NCBI GenBank assembly: GCA_963720945.1
Contig: CAVRHH010000005.1
Span: forward strand, 186,001 to 250,000
Source of the DNA: Bog-532 sp963720945
GTDB taxonomy: Bacteria; Actinomycetota; Actinomycetes; Streptosporangiales; Streptosporangiaceae
Reading direction: 5' to 3'
DNA length: 64,000 nt
Below are positions 27,516 to 36,751 of the stretch, piece after piece; position 1 is the stretch's first letter, and each line of letters opens with the position of its first letter. The translations under genes were made by a program, and so were the position numbers. Below the pieces are notes generated by a model that made no database searches, was not told the origin of the DNA, and saw nothing but the letters and a program-made list of their open reading frames with translations.

Positions 27516-29280
27516 GAACCTGCAGAACCCTGTGTCTCATTTGACTTGACACGTACCGGCCGGCCGGGGTTCAGGCAGAGCCCGCAGCTGAGACTGCGGC
27601 ATCACCCGAGCCTGCGGCAGGGCCAGGACCAGGGGCCGGGGAGCCTGGGGCGGGCGGGCCTGGCGGGCTGCCGTCGTGGCCGCTGGTGCCTGAGGGGGTG
27701 TTCCGGTCCCGGTACGCGGGGGCGATGCTGCTGCACGGGTTCTTCGCCCGGGCCGGCGCGGGCACGGTCCTGGCCCGCGCCGGCGGCCAGGCGGCGGAGC
27801 CGGGTGACGCGGCGGTGCTGGCCGCGGTGAGCATGTGCTTCGCACTGGGCGCGGCGGCCACCGAGCAGTTCAAGCGCCTGACCGCCGCTGAGGCCGGGCC
27901 GCTGGCCGGGCTGGGGACCCTGCCGGGCCTGCGGACCCTGCGGCCCCGGCTGGCGCAGATCGCCGACGCCGCGGACCCGGTGGCGGTGCAGCGGCTGTTC
28001 GCGTCCGCGATGCTCACCGCGGACCCGGTCATGTCCGGTGTCTATTACGTCGATGACCACTTCGTCCCGTATACGGGCGCCAAGCCGGTCGCCAAGGGCT
28101 GGAACAACAAGCGCGGGCGCGCTGAGCGAGGGCGCGCGGACACCCACGTGACCGCGCACGACGGGCGGGCAGTCTGCTTCGTCACCGGGGAGCCGTCCGG
28201 GCTGAGCACCACGCTGCCGCTGGCGCTGGCCGAGCTGAAGAAAGCCGCCGGCCCGGGCGCGCAGATCATGCTCGGGTTCGACCGCGGCGGCGCCTATCCC
28301 CAGGTATTCAGGCACTGCCGCGAGCAGGACGTGCACTGGGTCACCTACCGGCGGGCGCCGCTGGCCGTCCCGGCGATGCTACCGGTCATCACCACCATCA
28401 CCGTCGCCGGCCGGCTGCGGGAAATCGCCTGGGCCGATGAGAAAGTGCAGATCAAGGACTACGGCGAAGCCCGGCAGATCACGCTGTTCGAGCACGGCCG
28501 GGTCGTGCTGCAGATCCTGACCTCGGACTTGCAGGCGTGCCCGGCGGACATCTTGTCCTGGCTGAAATCCCGGTGGCGGGAGGAGAACTTCCTGAAGTAC
28601 GCCTCCGGGAACTACGGGATCGACAAGATCTGCGACTACATCGCCAGCACCGAGACCAACACCAAGATCATCGGTAACCCGGACCGCAAGAAAGCCAGCA
28701 CCGCGGTCCGCGAAGCGGAGAAGACGCTGGCCGCCGCCGAGCGGGCCCTGGCCGGGCTGCTCGCGGACCCCGGCCTCACCGCAGCCGCCAAGAACGCGGC
28801 CATCCCCGCCGCCCAGGTGAAGATCACCCGCGCCGGCAAGGCCGTGGCCGCCGCCGTCGATGCCCGCAAGGACATCCCCGCCAAGCTGCCCGCCTCCGAC
28901 ATCGACCCCGACGCGAAGAAAGCGCTGCTGCGCGCGGGCCGCCGCGGCCTGCAGATGGTCCTGCGGCTGCTCGCCTGCAATGCCGAGCACTGGGTATCGA
29001 ACCAGCTCAACGCCTACCTCCGCGACGACGAGATACCGCGCCATCACCCGCCAGACCATCATCGGCGGCCTGGCCGGCGTCATCACCTACACACCGGACG
29101 CGATAACCGTCCAGCTCGACCTGCCCCGCGCGCCCCGCGTCGCCCGCGCCCTGACGATGCTCATCGAGCAGGTCAACAACGAACCACCCGTCATGCCCGG
29201 CGACGCCCGCCCCATCACCTACCGGCTCAACCCCGAACCCGGCCTTTAACTCCCCATGCACAGCGTTTGCCGGAGATCTG

Positions 29281-29695
29281 AACCCCGGGATTGTCATGGA
29301 TCTGGCTAACAGTAAGTACGACAGAGTAATACTGACCGTCGAGAACCCGGAGGAAATTGCGGCCCGCCTGTCCGCGCCGCCGAGCCAGTGTCGCGTCAAC
29401 CGACATTTACGCTGCAACATCGTCGAACTGCGGCCGCCGCTCAGCCCGTTCATCGCCCAGGCGGCCGGCAAGACCGTGGACGCCGCGCGTGCGCAGACGC
29501 CGACGTGGGCCAGCGGCCGATACGGAGATCTCGACGCTCCCCGCAGCATCGCCAGCGGCCACCCCACAAGACTTCCGAATACATAACGGGGCTTCGCCCC
29601 AACCCGACGAGGCATGCGCGTGCGGGCGGGGTGTGTGCGCAGGCGGGCAGAGGTTGCGCATCAGTTGTCACACACGCCCCAAATTGACTCGATCT
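29281..29695. other. Gap with one doubtful short frame
   Basis: A frame at 29296-29586 starts MDLANSKYDRVILTVENPEE, which looks protein-like for about 25 residues and then becomes low quality; it could be a truncated gene. A short GGGGC-TTC-GCCCC hairpin lies at 29588-29600. Confidence 0.3.
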
Positions 29696-30676
29696 TCAAC
29701 GTCCCTGCGGGGAAAGATAGCTTACGGGCTGAGGAGTCTCTGGCGGATAGGCAAGCGGCAAGGGTAAATTCCAGAAATTACGCCGGGTGGCCAAGCCGAG
29801 GAATTTTCCGACTCGCGCGTGCCACAGGTCGTATTCGATCCGACCCCAGTTCATGTGCTGGTGGATACGCGTGAACGGCTCGCGGAAGCTGAGCAGCGCA
29901 AGTTCGACATCGCGGTAGAGGTCACTTCCCCGAAGCTGCCAGGACAGGAGGGTTTTCCCGTCGGGCTGGACGCTCGGTGTCATGAAATTCATCAGCCCGT
30001 AAAGCTGCCCGTGGAGTACAGCCGAGTATGTACGGTAGAAGCCCTTGGTCTCGGTGAAGCCGGGGTAGCACGGCTTGAGCATGGCTGCGGTTAGCCTGGT
30101 CGCTTCGGGGAAGTTCTCGCCTTCGATGCCGGGGCTGAACCGGTTGTTCCCGGTTGCCAGGGATAGGGCGAGATCCCCTATCAGGTCCATTACCTGCTTT
30201 TCCCGATCCTGGGTATCCCTGATGCCGTCCGGGTCGCCGAGTTCTTTGGCGACCTGGACCGCGCGGCGTGCGCTGATGAGGCTGAGCACGAAATGCCGGC
30301 AGGTCCGGCGGTGGACGCCGATCCCGGGCTCCATGAGCCACCAGGCGGTCGCGCCGATCTCCATCGCTGACCGCGCGAGCACCTGGGGACCGATGGCAGG
30401 CATGGGTTCCCCCATAAGACCGCGGATGCTCCCGAGATTGTCGATGACGCCAGTCATGAGCAGGCTCGCCGCCGCGTACGTCCAGCGCGCGGTGTCCTCA
30501 TCCCACAGGTTGCCGTCCCGCCGGGTCGGCAGGCTTGTGAGTTCGCGGGATGCTTCGGAGTCCAGGGCGGGCTGCCAGCGGGGTGCCTTCAGGACCCGGA
30601 TGCCGAAGTCAACCGTCGCGGTCAAGGCTGAGTCCAGAGCTTCCAGGACCTGCTGTTGGGGAGTGGGCGTCTGCAT
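29696..30676 (-). CDS. Helical protein of unknown function, paralogue of the upstream gene
   Basis: 326 residues, mostly alpha-helical, no signal peptide. It shares a spaced pattern with the 30687-31553 product: RxDGxxW in the first third, RxAxExGxxAWWLxE, RxCRxxxLxxxSARR, and near the C-terminal third YRTYSAVLHGQLYGL matching YSIYSSAAHAELAGI. The conserved Glu, Arg, Tyr and His in these motifs could form an active site. The layout recalls DUF5677-like helical proteins, but I cannot confirm the family. The two genes are 10 bases apart on the same strand and form an operon. Role unknown. Confidence 0.75.
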   Translation of the reverse strand: MQTPTPQQQVLEALDSALTATVDFGIRVLKAPRWQPALDSEASRELTSLPTRRDGNLWDEDTARWTYAAASLLMTGVIDNLGSIRGLMGEPMPAIGPQVLARSAMEIGATAWWLMEPGIGVHRRTCRHFVLSLISARRAVQVAKELGDPDGIRDTQDREKQVMDLIGDLALSLATGNNRFSPGIEGENFPEATRLTAAMLKPCYPGFTETKGFYRTYSAVLHGQLYGLMNFMTPSVQPDGKTLLSWQLRGSDLYRDVELALLSFREPFTRIHQHMNWGRIEYDLWHARVGKFLGLATRRNFWNLPLPLAYPPETPQPVSYLSPQGR

Positions 30677-30686
30677 CGCTCAGTCG

Positions 30687-31553
30687 TTACGGCCGGAGCC
30701 GCTTCATCTCGCTGTTCATGTGGTCGATCGTCGCGCTGATCTCCTCGCCGCGACCGGGCACGGTCCATCCGAACAGCAGCGTGATCCGTTCCATCGGCCC
30801 CATCATCGACTTGAGCGCGCCGTCGGCGGCGGCGAAGGATGCCTCCGGGTTGGCAACCGCGCCGTAGATCGGCTCGCGGGCCGGGAACGTCGCGCCGGTC
30901 TGCCCGAACAGCCGCCAGATCCCGGCCAGTTCAGCGTGCGCCGCCGAGGAGTAGATGCTGTATCCGCCTTGGTAGCCCAGATCGTCAGCCAGGGCTTTCA
31001 CCCGCGCCGTGTATCCGAGGCGGGTTTGGCCTTCCAGCTCATCTCCCTTCTGGGTGAAGGCGGCCAGCCCGAGGGCGCGGCATTCGGCGTCGATCCCGGC
31101 GACCGTCTCCTTGCCCGCCAGCGCTGGGTCCTCGCCGACTTCTTTGATGCTCTTGGCGTGCTCGCGGGCGCTGTTGCGACGCAGCAGTTGCATGCGGCAC
31201 ACCCGCTCCCGGGCTGACAGCTTCTCTTCTAGTAGCCACCAGGCGACCGAGCCCGCCTCCAGCGCTGCCCGGGTCTCCGCCTCGATGCCGGGCGCCGGGC
31301 GGCCCGCGCCGATAAGCAGCGCGGCGCACCGGGACATCTCCACCGCCAGCCGGGTCGCCATCTGCGCGTACGCGTACGCCGTGCGGACCGGGCGGTCCCC
31401 CCACCGCGTGCCGTCCTGCCGCACCTCCGTGTTCGCGATCTCCGCTGACGCCGGAGAACCCGGCTCCCAGACCCAGGCCGGCTGCGCGGTCCACCGGTCC
31501 ACCCGGCTGGCAACCCCGTCCACCAAGGCTTTCAGTTCGTCGTTGAACTCCAT
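30687..31553 (-). CDS. Helical protein of unknown function, first gene of the paralogous pair
   Basis: 288 residues. Motifs in order: VRQDGTRWGDRPVRTAYAYA, then RAALEAGSVAWWLLEEKLSA with RERVCRMQLLRRNSAREHAK, and YSIYSSAAHAELAGIWRLFG. These align with the downstream gene at clearly related positions, although overall identity appears low. No membrane segments. It precedes the paralogue by 10 bases, so the products may act together or as a heterodimer. Position between a transposon and the NACHT gene suggests island cargo. I do not recognise a characterised family. Confidence 0.75.
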   Translation of the reverse strand: MEFNDELKALVDGVASRVDRWTAQPAWVWEPGSPASAEIANTEVRQDGTRWGDRPVRTAYAYAQMATRLAVEMSRCAALLIGAGRPAPGIEAETRAALEAGSVAWWLLEEKLSARERVCRMQLLRRNSAREHAKSIKEVGEDPALAGKETVAGIDAECRALGLAAFTQKGDELEGQTRLGYTARVKALADDLGYQGGYSIYSSAAHAELAGIWRLFGQTGATFPAREPIYGAVANPEASFAAADGALKSMMGPMERITLLFGWTVPGRGEEISATIDHMNSEMKRLRP

Positions 31554-31700
31554 GATTGTATTTTCCCGCCTCGCTGGGGGTACCGGCGCCGCTCACCACA
31601 GGAACGCCTGGTGTAGGGAACCGGTGAGGATGTCGGTTCGACCGCCTACTTGTCGGCGAACGGGTCGGTTGAGCCGCCTACTTGTGACTGCCAGCGATAA

Positions 31701-32099
31701 GTGGCGTTTCCCAGATTTATTTGGCGTGGCCGCTGCTGGAGGGTCCGTCTCCTTGAGCCGGATGACGTTAACGGGAACCTTGTCGCGGTGCGTTCGTTCG
31801 CCGTGCACGGCGAAGCCGCGCCTGCGGTGACCCCTGAACAGGCGAGCCTTTTCGCATGGGCCGTCCGGGACACTCTCGATCAGTACCTCACCGTCGCGAA
31901 CGAGCACGGCTTCACGAAGCGCCGACAACTGCTCGACCTGCTGGATGACTATCCGGGCCGGGACACACTGATCGTCTGGATCCGCGAATGCGGCAGCGAC
32001 AAGTGGGGTGAGTACCTCGACAGCATCACGGCCAGTCCGGACGCTGCCGGCCAGGCCGCGGGCGGAGACGAGGAACAGGATCCAGCTGCCCCCGCCTGA
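31701..32099 (+). CDS. Small hypothetical protein inside the inverted-repeat unit
   Basis: 132 residues; the first 30 look poor, but the central part (AVTPEQASLFAWAVRDTLDQ, YLTVANEHGFTKRRQLLDLL, DTLIVWIRECGSDKWGEYLD) reads as genuine helical protein. The GTG at 31701 falls inside the left inverted repeat, so the original start may have been lost or replaced. No family recognised. It could be a fragment of a gene captured by the element. Confidence 0.4.
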   Translation: MAFPRFIWRGRCWRVRLLEPDDVNGNLVAVRSFAVHGEAAPAVTPEQASLFAWAVRDTLDQYLTVANEHGFTKRRQLLDLLDDYPGRDTLIVWIRECGSDKWGEYLDSITASPDAAGQAAGGDEEQDPAAPA

Positions 32100-32289
32100 C
32101 CTGCGCTTTAGGGCTATTCCGTAAGCGGCCCGGGAGCCGCGGGCTTTGTCGGCCAGGGTCCAATCGGGGCAGGACCGGGGCCGCCCCAGGGCCCGGCTTG
32201 GGAACACGGATGCCAAACACGCCCCTAACAGCGCACCACGGCCGCGTCCCCGGATCAGCGAGCGAGTCCCGCAGTCACAACGGGACGCC

Positions 32290-32345
32290 ATAAAGAACTG
32301 GCAGCTCGGCCAGCACGATAAAGAACTGGCAGCTCGGCCAGCACG
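32290..32345 (+). repeat. Perfect 28-bp tandem repeat (two copies)
   Basis: 32290-32317 and 32318-32345 are identical; each contains CTGGCAGCTCGGCCAG, itself able to fold. It lies inside the inverted-repeat unit, and related half-palindromes (CCAGCTGAAGCTGG) follow. Confidence 0.85.
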
Positions 32346-32746
32346 CCAGCTGAAGCTGGCAGACCACGCCAGGTAGGGCTGGCAAACTCAGTAAAACACC
32401 ACGCACCACACGCCACTTATCGCTGGGAGTCACACTACTTGTCGGCGTCTCGCTGTCACGGTCGACGGCCAGGAGTGAAGTCTTGTTAGCCCGCTCCGCC
32501 CCTCGGCGGTGGTGGCTACGAGGCCAGCACGTACAGTGATCGAGTACGTCGGCCACTGAGCAGGCGAATCCGCGCCTATTACCGATTCCGTTCATATGGA
32601 ACATCAGTACAGATGGGCTGCGGGGCTACTGAGACGAAATTCGCAGGTAGCTGCGGTCGCTGCGTGATGTCTCCCTCTGGTCGCGGTGAACCACGCCAGC
32701 CAGGCGGCACAATGCTTGATATGCGCCGATCATCGTGTGGAGCGTG

Positions 32747-35700
32747 ATGGGACGGCAGAACTCACGCGGGCCATCGCCCGATCCTGCCGCTGCCTCGGCG
32801 GGAGGCCGGGGCAATGAGGCTGGAAGCGTGTACCGTGCTGGTGTTGCCGCGTACTTGGCAGCTCACGGTCTGGCTGGCCGTGGGGTGGAAGCCGCCGGGT
32901 ATCCAGAGAGCGGGCCAGCCCCGGTTCGGCTCTCATTCGAGACAGGTGAGGCTGTTGACGACATCCGCTGTGAGCTTGTGGATGGCGCTGTCCTCAGGTT
33001 GCAGGCGAAGCGGGCATGCGGTGACGGTCGGCATCTGATCGCGACCGTTGCCCAGTGGGCTGGGCAGGTGCGCGACCTGCGCCCCGGTGACATGGTTGGC
33101 CTGGCCACAGCGGAGCCGAGGGGACCCGTAAAGGATCTTGGCCAGGCGCTGGAGCGCCGTCGGCGCTCTGTACCGGGTCCGCACACTCCTGGCGAGGAGA
33201 AAGCCCTCGCGCTAGTGCGGAAGCGACTGCCGACCGGGACATCTGATGAGGTGGCCGACCGAGCGCTTAAGGCGGCCTTCGTGATGACTGTGACGGTGTC
33301 GTCGTCGCGCGAGGAGGGCTTCAGGTCGGCCGCGAACCTGCTAGACGGCACCATCGTCGCTCCTGGTTCGGGGTCGTCGGCTGTCAATGCCCTGCAGAGC
33401 GCCTTCTGGAAGCAGGCCAAAGAAGGTACGGGAAGCGACCTGGACGACTGGCTTGAGGTCCTTGCCGAGGCGAAGCTGCCCGTTTTCGCCGACGGCGAAG
33501 GCCGGGCAGGAGCGCGGCGCCGGGCAGAGCTAGACGCAGTGGCGGCGCACCGCGCACGGCTGGCGAGCAGGGATGGCGTCCTGGAGTATTCGCTGCTCGC
33601 CGATGCCCTGCCCCCGATGACCTACGAGCCGCTGGCCGAATCACTGAGAGCGTCGGTGCCGGTACGCGGCGGGAGCGATACTCCGTTCCTGTTCCTGGCA
33701 CGCCGGTGGCCGCGGATGCTCCTGACTGGCCTGCCCGGCATGGGGAAGTCGACCGCGCTGGCACAGGCAGCGGCCCGCTGGGCCGCTGACCCGAGCGCGC
33801 CGGTTCCGCTGATCGTCCCTCTCCGGGAGATCGCCCGGCGGAATCCACGGAGCGGGGCGGAGGTCACCCTGGCAGTCTTGATCGAGGCAGCCACTGCGGG
33901 GGTACCGGAGTTCGAGCGGGAAGCCCTTCGCCGCGTATTGCAGCAGGCGGTCGCGTCCGGTGACGCAGTGCTGCTCCTTGACGGTCTTGACGAATGCAGG
34001 GACCGGCGAGCCGTCGTGGCGGATGGCCTGGCGACGGTGATCCGCGATCTTCCCCGTGACACCGGGGTGGTTCTCACCACCCGGGACAGCGCTCTTCCTG
34101 CGGCTGGCAGGCTGAACATGCCGGAGGCCAGGCTCGCTGAGCCGTTTGACCTGGCTTCCGTGCTGGCCAGTCTGCTGCGTCATGCCGCCCGGCGCCTCCC
34201 GGCGGCGGACCGTGACGGCTGGATCCGTGAGCGTGAGCAGCAACTCGATGAAGTGCGCAACGGTCACTCTGACCTGTTCGGCATTCCGCTATTCGCTGTT
34301 CTCCTGACGCTCTTGCTCGCCCAGCCTGAGCGCCGGACAATGCCACGTGGCAGGGCGCAGCTCCTGACCGCGGCCGTGCGGGATACCGTCCGGCAGTGGG
34401 AAGTAAAGCGCCTGGCGGAGGACCCAGTTCGCCCGCACGCCTCTGCTGACCAGATCCTGGACGGCTTCGCAGCCATCAGCCACGCCTACATCAGCCGGCC
34501 CGGCGAATGCAATGCCGGGCTGGTAGACCGGCAAGTCGAGGCGATGCTGAGGGAGCGGTGGGGCCTCTGGGCAGGTGAAGCCCGGGAGCGGGCACGGGAA
34601 GTCACGTGGTTCTGGGACGAGCACGTCGGCGTGTTCACCGCACGTGCCGGAGGCGACGAGATACAAGCCCGCAGCCGTGTCTTCACCGAGATCGGCGAGG
34701 CGATGTGGGCCGAATCCTGTAAGACCGAGGACCTCCAAACATGGATCACCTCCGCCCTGGAAGACGATGACCATCGTGAGCAGGTCATCCTGGCCTGCGG
34801 ACTGTCCAGTGACATAGCAGACGAGGTAACCGGGGCCGCCCGGCGCACGGCTTCCCCTGCTGCCCGGACACGCTCGCTGCTGTGGACTGCGGACGCCGCC
34901 GCTGAAGGCGCGCAGCTATCCATGAAGGCACTGACCTTCCTGATGAAGGAACTGGCGAGCACCGCTAGTCAGGCAGGGACCGGGGACTGCGCTCCTGCCG
35001 AGTCGAGCGCACCGCGGCGGCGACGGGGATCGCGACCCGGCTGGCAGTACGTCCTCAGGCTCGCCATGCTCCCCTTGCCCGGTGCCCTGCGACCCCAGAG
35101 AGAGCAGCTGGTTAACACACTTACCACCGGCGAATACGAGCAGGTGCTCGCCGCCGCCCTGGCCGCCCTCGCCGACGCTGAGGCCGACTCCAGCCAGATG
35201 CTCCAGCCAGGACAGGTTACGTCCGTCAGGGCACTCCTCGCGCGCCCCCTTCCTGAGCGGGCGCGGTCGTCCGCAAGCTCGCCAACGCGGTCAGGCGGAT
35301 ATAACGTCAGCGGAAAAGACATCCTTCCTGGCCACCAGGAAGCTGCCCAGAAAGCGGTCCGGTACGCGGCCCAGCTCGGAAAGGAAGCCGCCGACGATAT
35401 CTACCGGATCACATATCACGGCTGGTTCCGCGACTACGAACGCGCCAGCAGCCGACTGAGGTCACTAGGCTTCGAAAGCCCGAAAGAAACTAGCCCGGGT
35501 TTCAGGATTGCTGAAATGTTTTCCGGCATCACCGGAATCGGCGTCCGGGACATCTGGCCGAAGTTCTTCAAGGTAGCCTCATCCCTCGCGCCGCAACGAT
35601 CATTGTCGAACGGCGAAAGATGGCGATACCCAGTAGTCGCCGCCCTTGCCAGTGCCCTTCTCACGGAGGAAGGGACGGTCGTCGGCGTAAACTACGCATG

Positions 35701-36394
35701 CGAGAACGAGCAACCGGTCCTGCGGGACTGCATGGTGGCAGCCTCGCACGCTGCCGGCCTGGACATGCCAGGACTATCGGCGGAGGCCGCTCTCGCACTG
35801 GAAGCATGGCCATCGGGAAACCAGGACGTTACCGATATAATTTTCGTACCGCCGCCGTCCACCCAGCGTGCGATTGACGCGACGCGTCTCGACGCCCAGG
35901 ACCGGGACACCCTGATTGAGGCGCTGGGCGCAGGCTCAGACTGGCTCGCCAACATCGCATGCACCTTCTTGCTGAATACACATGACCCCCAGGTCGGAGA
36001 ACGCGCCGCCAGAAGGGTTCAAAAGGTAGCCGCGAATAGACGAGCCAGCGCAGTCATGGTTGCCATTGCTAACGATCCAAGCCCGGCGGAGGCCGCTTCC
36101 CGGTTTCTCGACGCCAGCGACCCGCCAGTCCGCGCCGGCGCGGCTGCCGCAACACGGATGCTCGCCCAGGCCCCGGCAGAGGGCTCGTGGAACGTGCTGC
36201 TCAACCGTGCGCTGACTGACGACGATCAGACCGTGCGACTAGCCGCTGGAGCCGACCCGGCGAGCATCGGGCGGGAGAGCTACTGGTCATGCGACGAATG
36301 CGGCCACGCCAACAAGATTGACGCACCCCGATGCGGCAGCTGCGGAGAGGAAGCACATTTTCGGATCATTACGCGTCGCGGGGACTCAGGCTAG
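32747..36394 (+). CDS. NACHT STAND NTPase with N-terminal PD-(D/E)XK-like nuclease and C-terminal zinc ribbon
   Basis: About 1215 residues; the ATG at 32747 is chosen because GGAG precedes it, though a GTG at 32735 is possible. Residues about 20-110 look like a PD-(D/E)XK-type nuclease (GSVYRAGVAAYL, then ETGEAVDDIRCELVDG and LRLQAKRA, giving D...QxK). A NACHT NTPase follows: P-loop LLTGLPGMGKST near 330 and Walker B VLLLDGLDECRD near 410, then TTRDSALPA. The long C-terminal half is helical, and the end (WSCDECGHANKIDAPRCGSC) is a CxxC...CxxC zinc ribbon. Nuclease-NACHT proteins of this build include bacterial NLR-like antiphage sensors. Single gene, convergent to the DUF2637 operon. Confidence 0.88.
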   Translation: MGRQNSRGPSPDPAAASAGGRGNEAGSVYRAGVAAYLAAHGLAGRGVEAAGYPESGPAPVRLSFETGEAVDDIRCELVDGAVLRLQAKRACGDGRHLIATVAQWAGQVRDLRPGDMVGLATAEPRGPVKDLGQALERRRRSVPGPHTPGEEKALALVRKRLPTGTSDEVADRALKAAFVMTVTVSSSREEGFRSAANLLDGTIVAPGSGSSAVNALQSAFWKQAKEGTGSDLDDWLEVLAEAKLPVFADGEGRAGARRRAELDAVAAHRARLASRDGVLEYSLLADALPPMTYEPLAESLRASVPVRGGSDTPFLFLARRWPRMLLTGLPGMGKSTALAQAAARWAADPSAPVPLIVPLREIARRNPRSGAEVTLAVLIEAATAGVPEFEREALRRVLQQAVASGDAVLLLDGLDECRDRRAVVADGLATVIRDLPRDTGVVLTTRDSALPAAGRLNMPEARLAEPFDLASVLASLLRHAARRLPAADRDGWIREREQQLDEVRNGHSDLFGIPLFAVLLTLLLAQPERRTMPRGRAQLLTAAVRDTVRQWEVKRLAEDPVRPHASADQILDGFAAISHAYISRPGECNAGLVDRQVEAMLRERWGLWAGEARERAREVTWFWDEHVGVFTARAGGDEIQARSRVFTEIGEAMWAESCKTEDLQTWITSALEDDDHREQVILACGLSSDIADEVTGAARRTASPAARTRSLLWTADAAAEGAQLSMKALTFLMKELASTASQAGTGDCAPAESSAPRRRRGSRPGWQYVLRLAMLPLPGALRPQREQLVNTLTTGEYEQVLAAALAALADAEADSSQMLQPGQVTSVRALLARPLPERARSSASSPTRSGGYNVSGKDILPGHQEAAQKAVRYAAQLGKEAADDIYRITYHGWFRDYERASSRLRSLGFESPKETSPGFRIAEMFSGITGIGVRDIWPKFFKVASSLAPQRSLSNGERWRYPVVAALASALLTEEGTVVGVNYACENEQPVLRDCMVAASHAAGLDMPGLSAEAALALEAWPSGNQDVTDIIFVPPPSTQRAIDATRLDAQDRDTLIEALGAGSDWLANIACTFLLNTHDPQVGERAARRVQKVAANRRASAVMVAIANDPSPAEAASRFLDASDPPVRAGAAAATRMLAQAPAEGSWNVLLNRALTDDDQTVRLAAGADPASIGRESYWSCDECGHANKIDAPRCGSCGEEAHFRIITRRGDSG

Positions 36395-36694
36395 GCCAGC
36401 GGCCGATGGGCACCCATCAGGCGGATCAAGCGCAACCGGAACACCCCTGCGGCCACGTTCCACAACCAGGGTGGCCACCTCCAGACCGCCCGTGCGAGCC
36501 GTCACCGAGCAGAGGTGTCGATGGTCTCCGCCGCAGGTCTCTCCCAGCAGAGACGAACTCCAGGAGAAAGGCGACAACTACCGTGGCCCACGCCCGGAGG
36601 AAGACAGCCGCCCGACCGACAGGTAAATCGGCCTACACCTGGCGTGGCCCTGCGGCCGATGGACGTGACGCGATAGCGCATGCGGCAAAGCGAT

Positions 36695-36723
36695 GCCCCC
36701 GCCAGAACTGGCCTGGCGGGGGC
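36695..36723. terminator. Hairpin terminator between convergent genes
   Basis: GCCCCCGCCAG pairs perfectly with CTGGCGGGGGC (11-bp stem, 7-base loop AACTGGC). It lies between the NACHT gene stop (+) and the DUF2637 gene stop (-), so it could serve both. The rest of 36395-36751 shows no gene. Confidence 0.7.
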
Positions 36724-36751
36724 CTTCGTACTCGGTTGCGGTGGCGCCGTC

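Larger units (their letters stand above)
25971..27552 (+). mobile_element. IS3-family insertion sequence
   Basis: Imperfect terminal inverted repeats of about 20 bp (GTGTCA...TGAGACA) lie at 25971-25991 and 27533-27552. It contains orfA and orfB in the usual relative -1 frame. It sits inside the linker of the larger transposase gene. No convincing target duplication is visible. Confidence 0.8.
25429..29249 (+). pseudogene. Putative transposase split by an IS3-family insertion and frameshifted
   Basis: The 5' part (25429-25970) encodes a protein with two helix-turn-helix segments (ALATLRQLGFRGRTVAAVLG, and SDAQIGRQLGVAHTTISRRL), ending in a Pro/Ala/Gly linker. The linker resumes after the insertion at 27553 and runs into the DDE-like catalytic part (YYVDDHFVPYTGAKPVAKGW, LGFDRGGAYPQVFRHC, LKSRWREENFLKYASGNYGI). 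At about 29032 one extra base shifts the frame; the intended end (YRAITRQTIIGGLAGVITY to LNPEPGL) is in the next frame, stopping at 29249. This resembles the long putative transposases of actinomycetes. It is inactive as sequenced. Confidence 0.75.
25333..29280. mobile_element. Transposon with 12-bp terminal inverted repeats, carrying a nested IS3-family element
   Basis: CAGATCTCCGGC at 25333-25344 is repeated in inverse orientation at 29269-29280. The span contains one large transposase-like gene split by a 1.58-kb IS3-family insertion. Without the nested IS the unit would be about 2.37 kb. I see no clear target-site duplication. Confidence 0.65.
31683..32434. mobile_element. 752-bp unit with 25-bp near-perfect terminal inverted repeats
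   Basis: TGTGACTGCCAGCGATAAGTGGCGT at 31683-31707 is matched in reverse at 32410-32434 (24 of 25 positions). A 13-base direct repeat CTACTTGTCGGCG lies outside on each side (31646-31658 and 32435-32447). This has the form of a small insertion element or MITE. It holds one short gene and no recognisable transposase. Confidence 0.6.

Noticed and set aside
31593..32291. Minus-strand frame across the inverted-repeat unit
   Set aside because: Low-quality composition; the + strand frame 31701-32099 is more protein-like, although itself only moderately supported.
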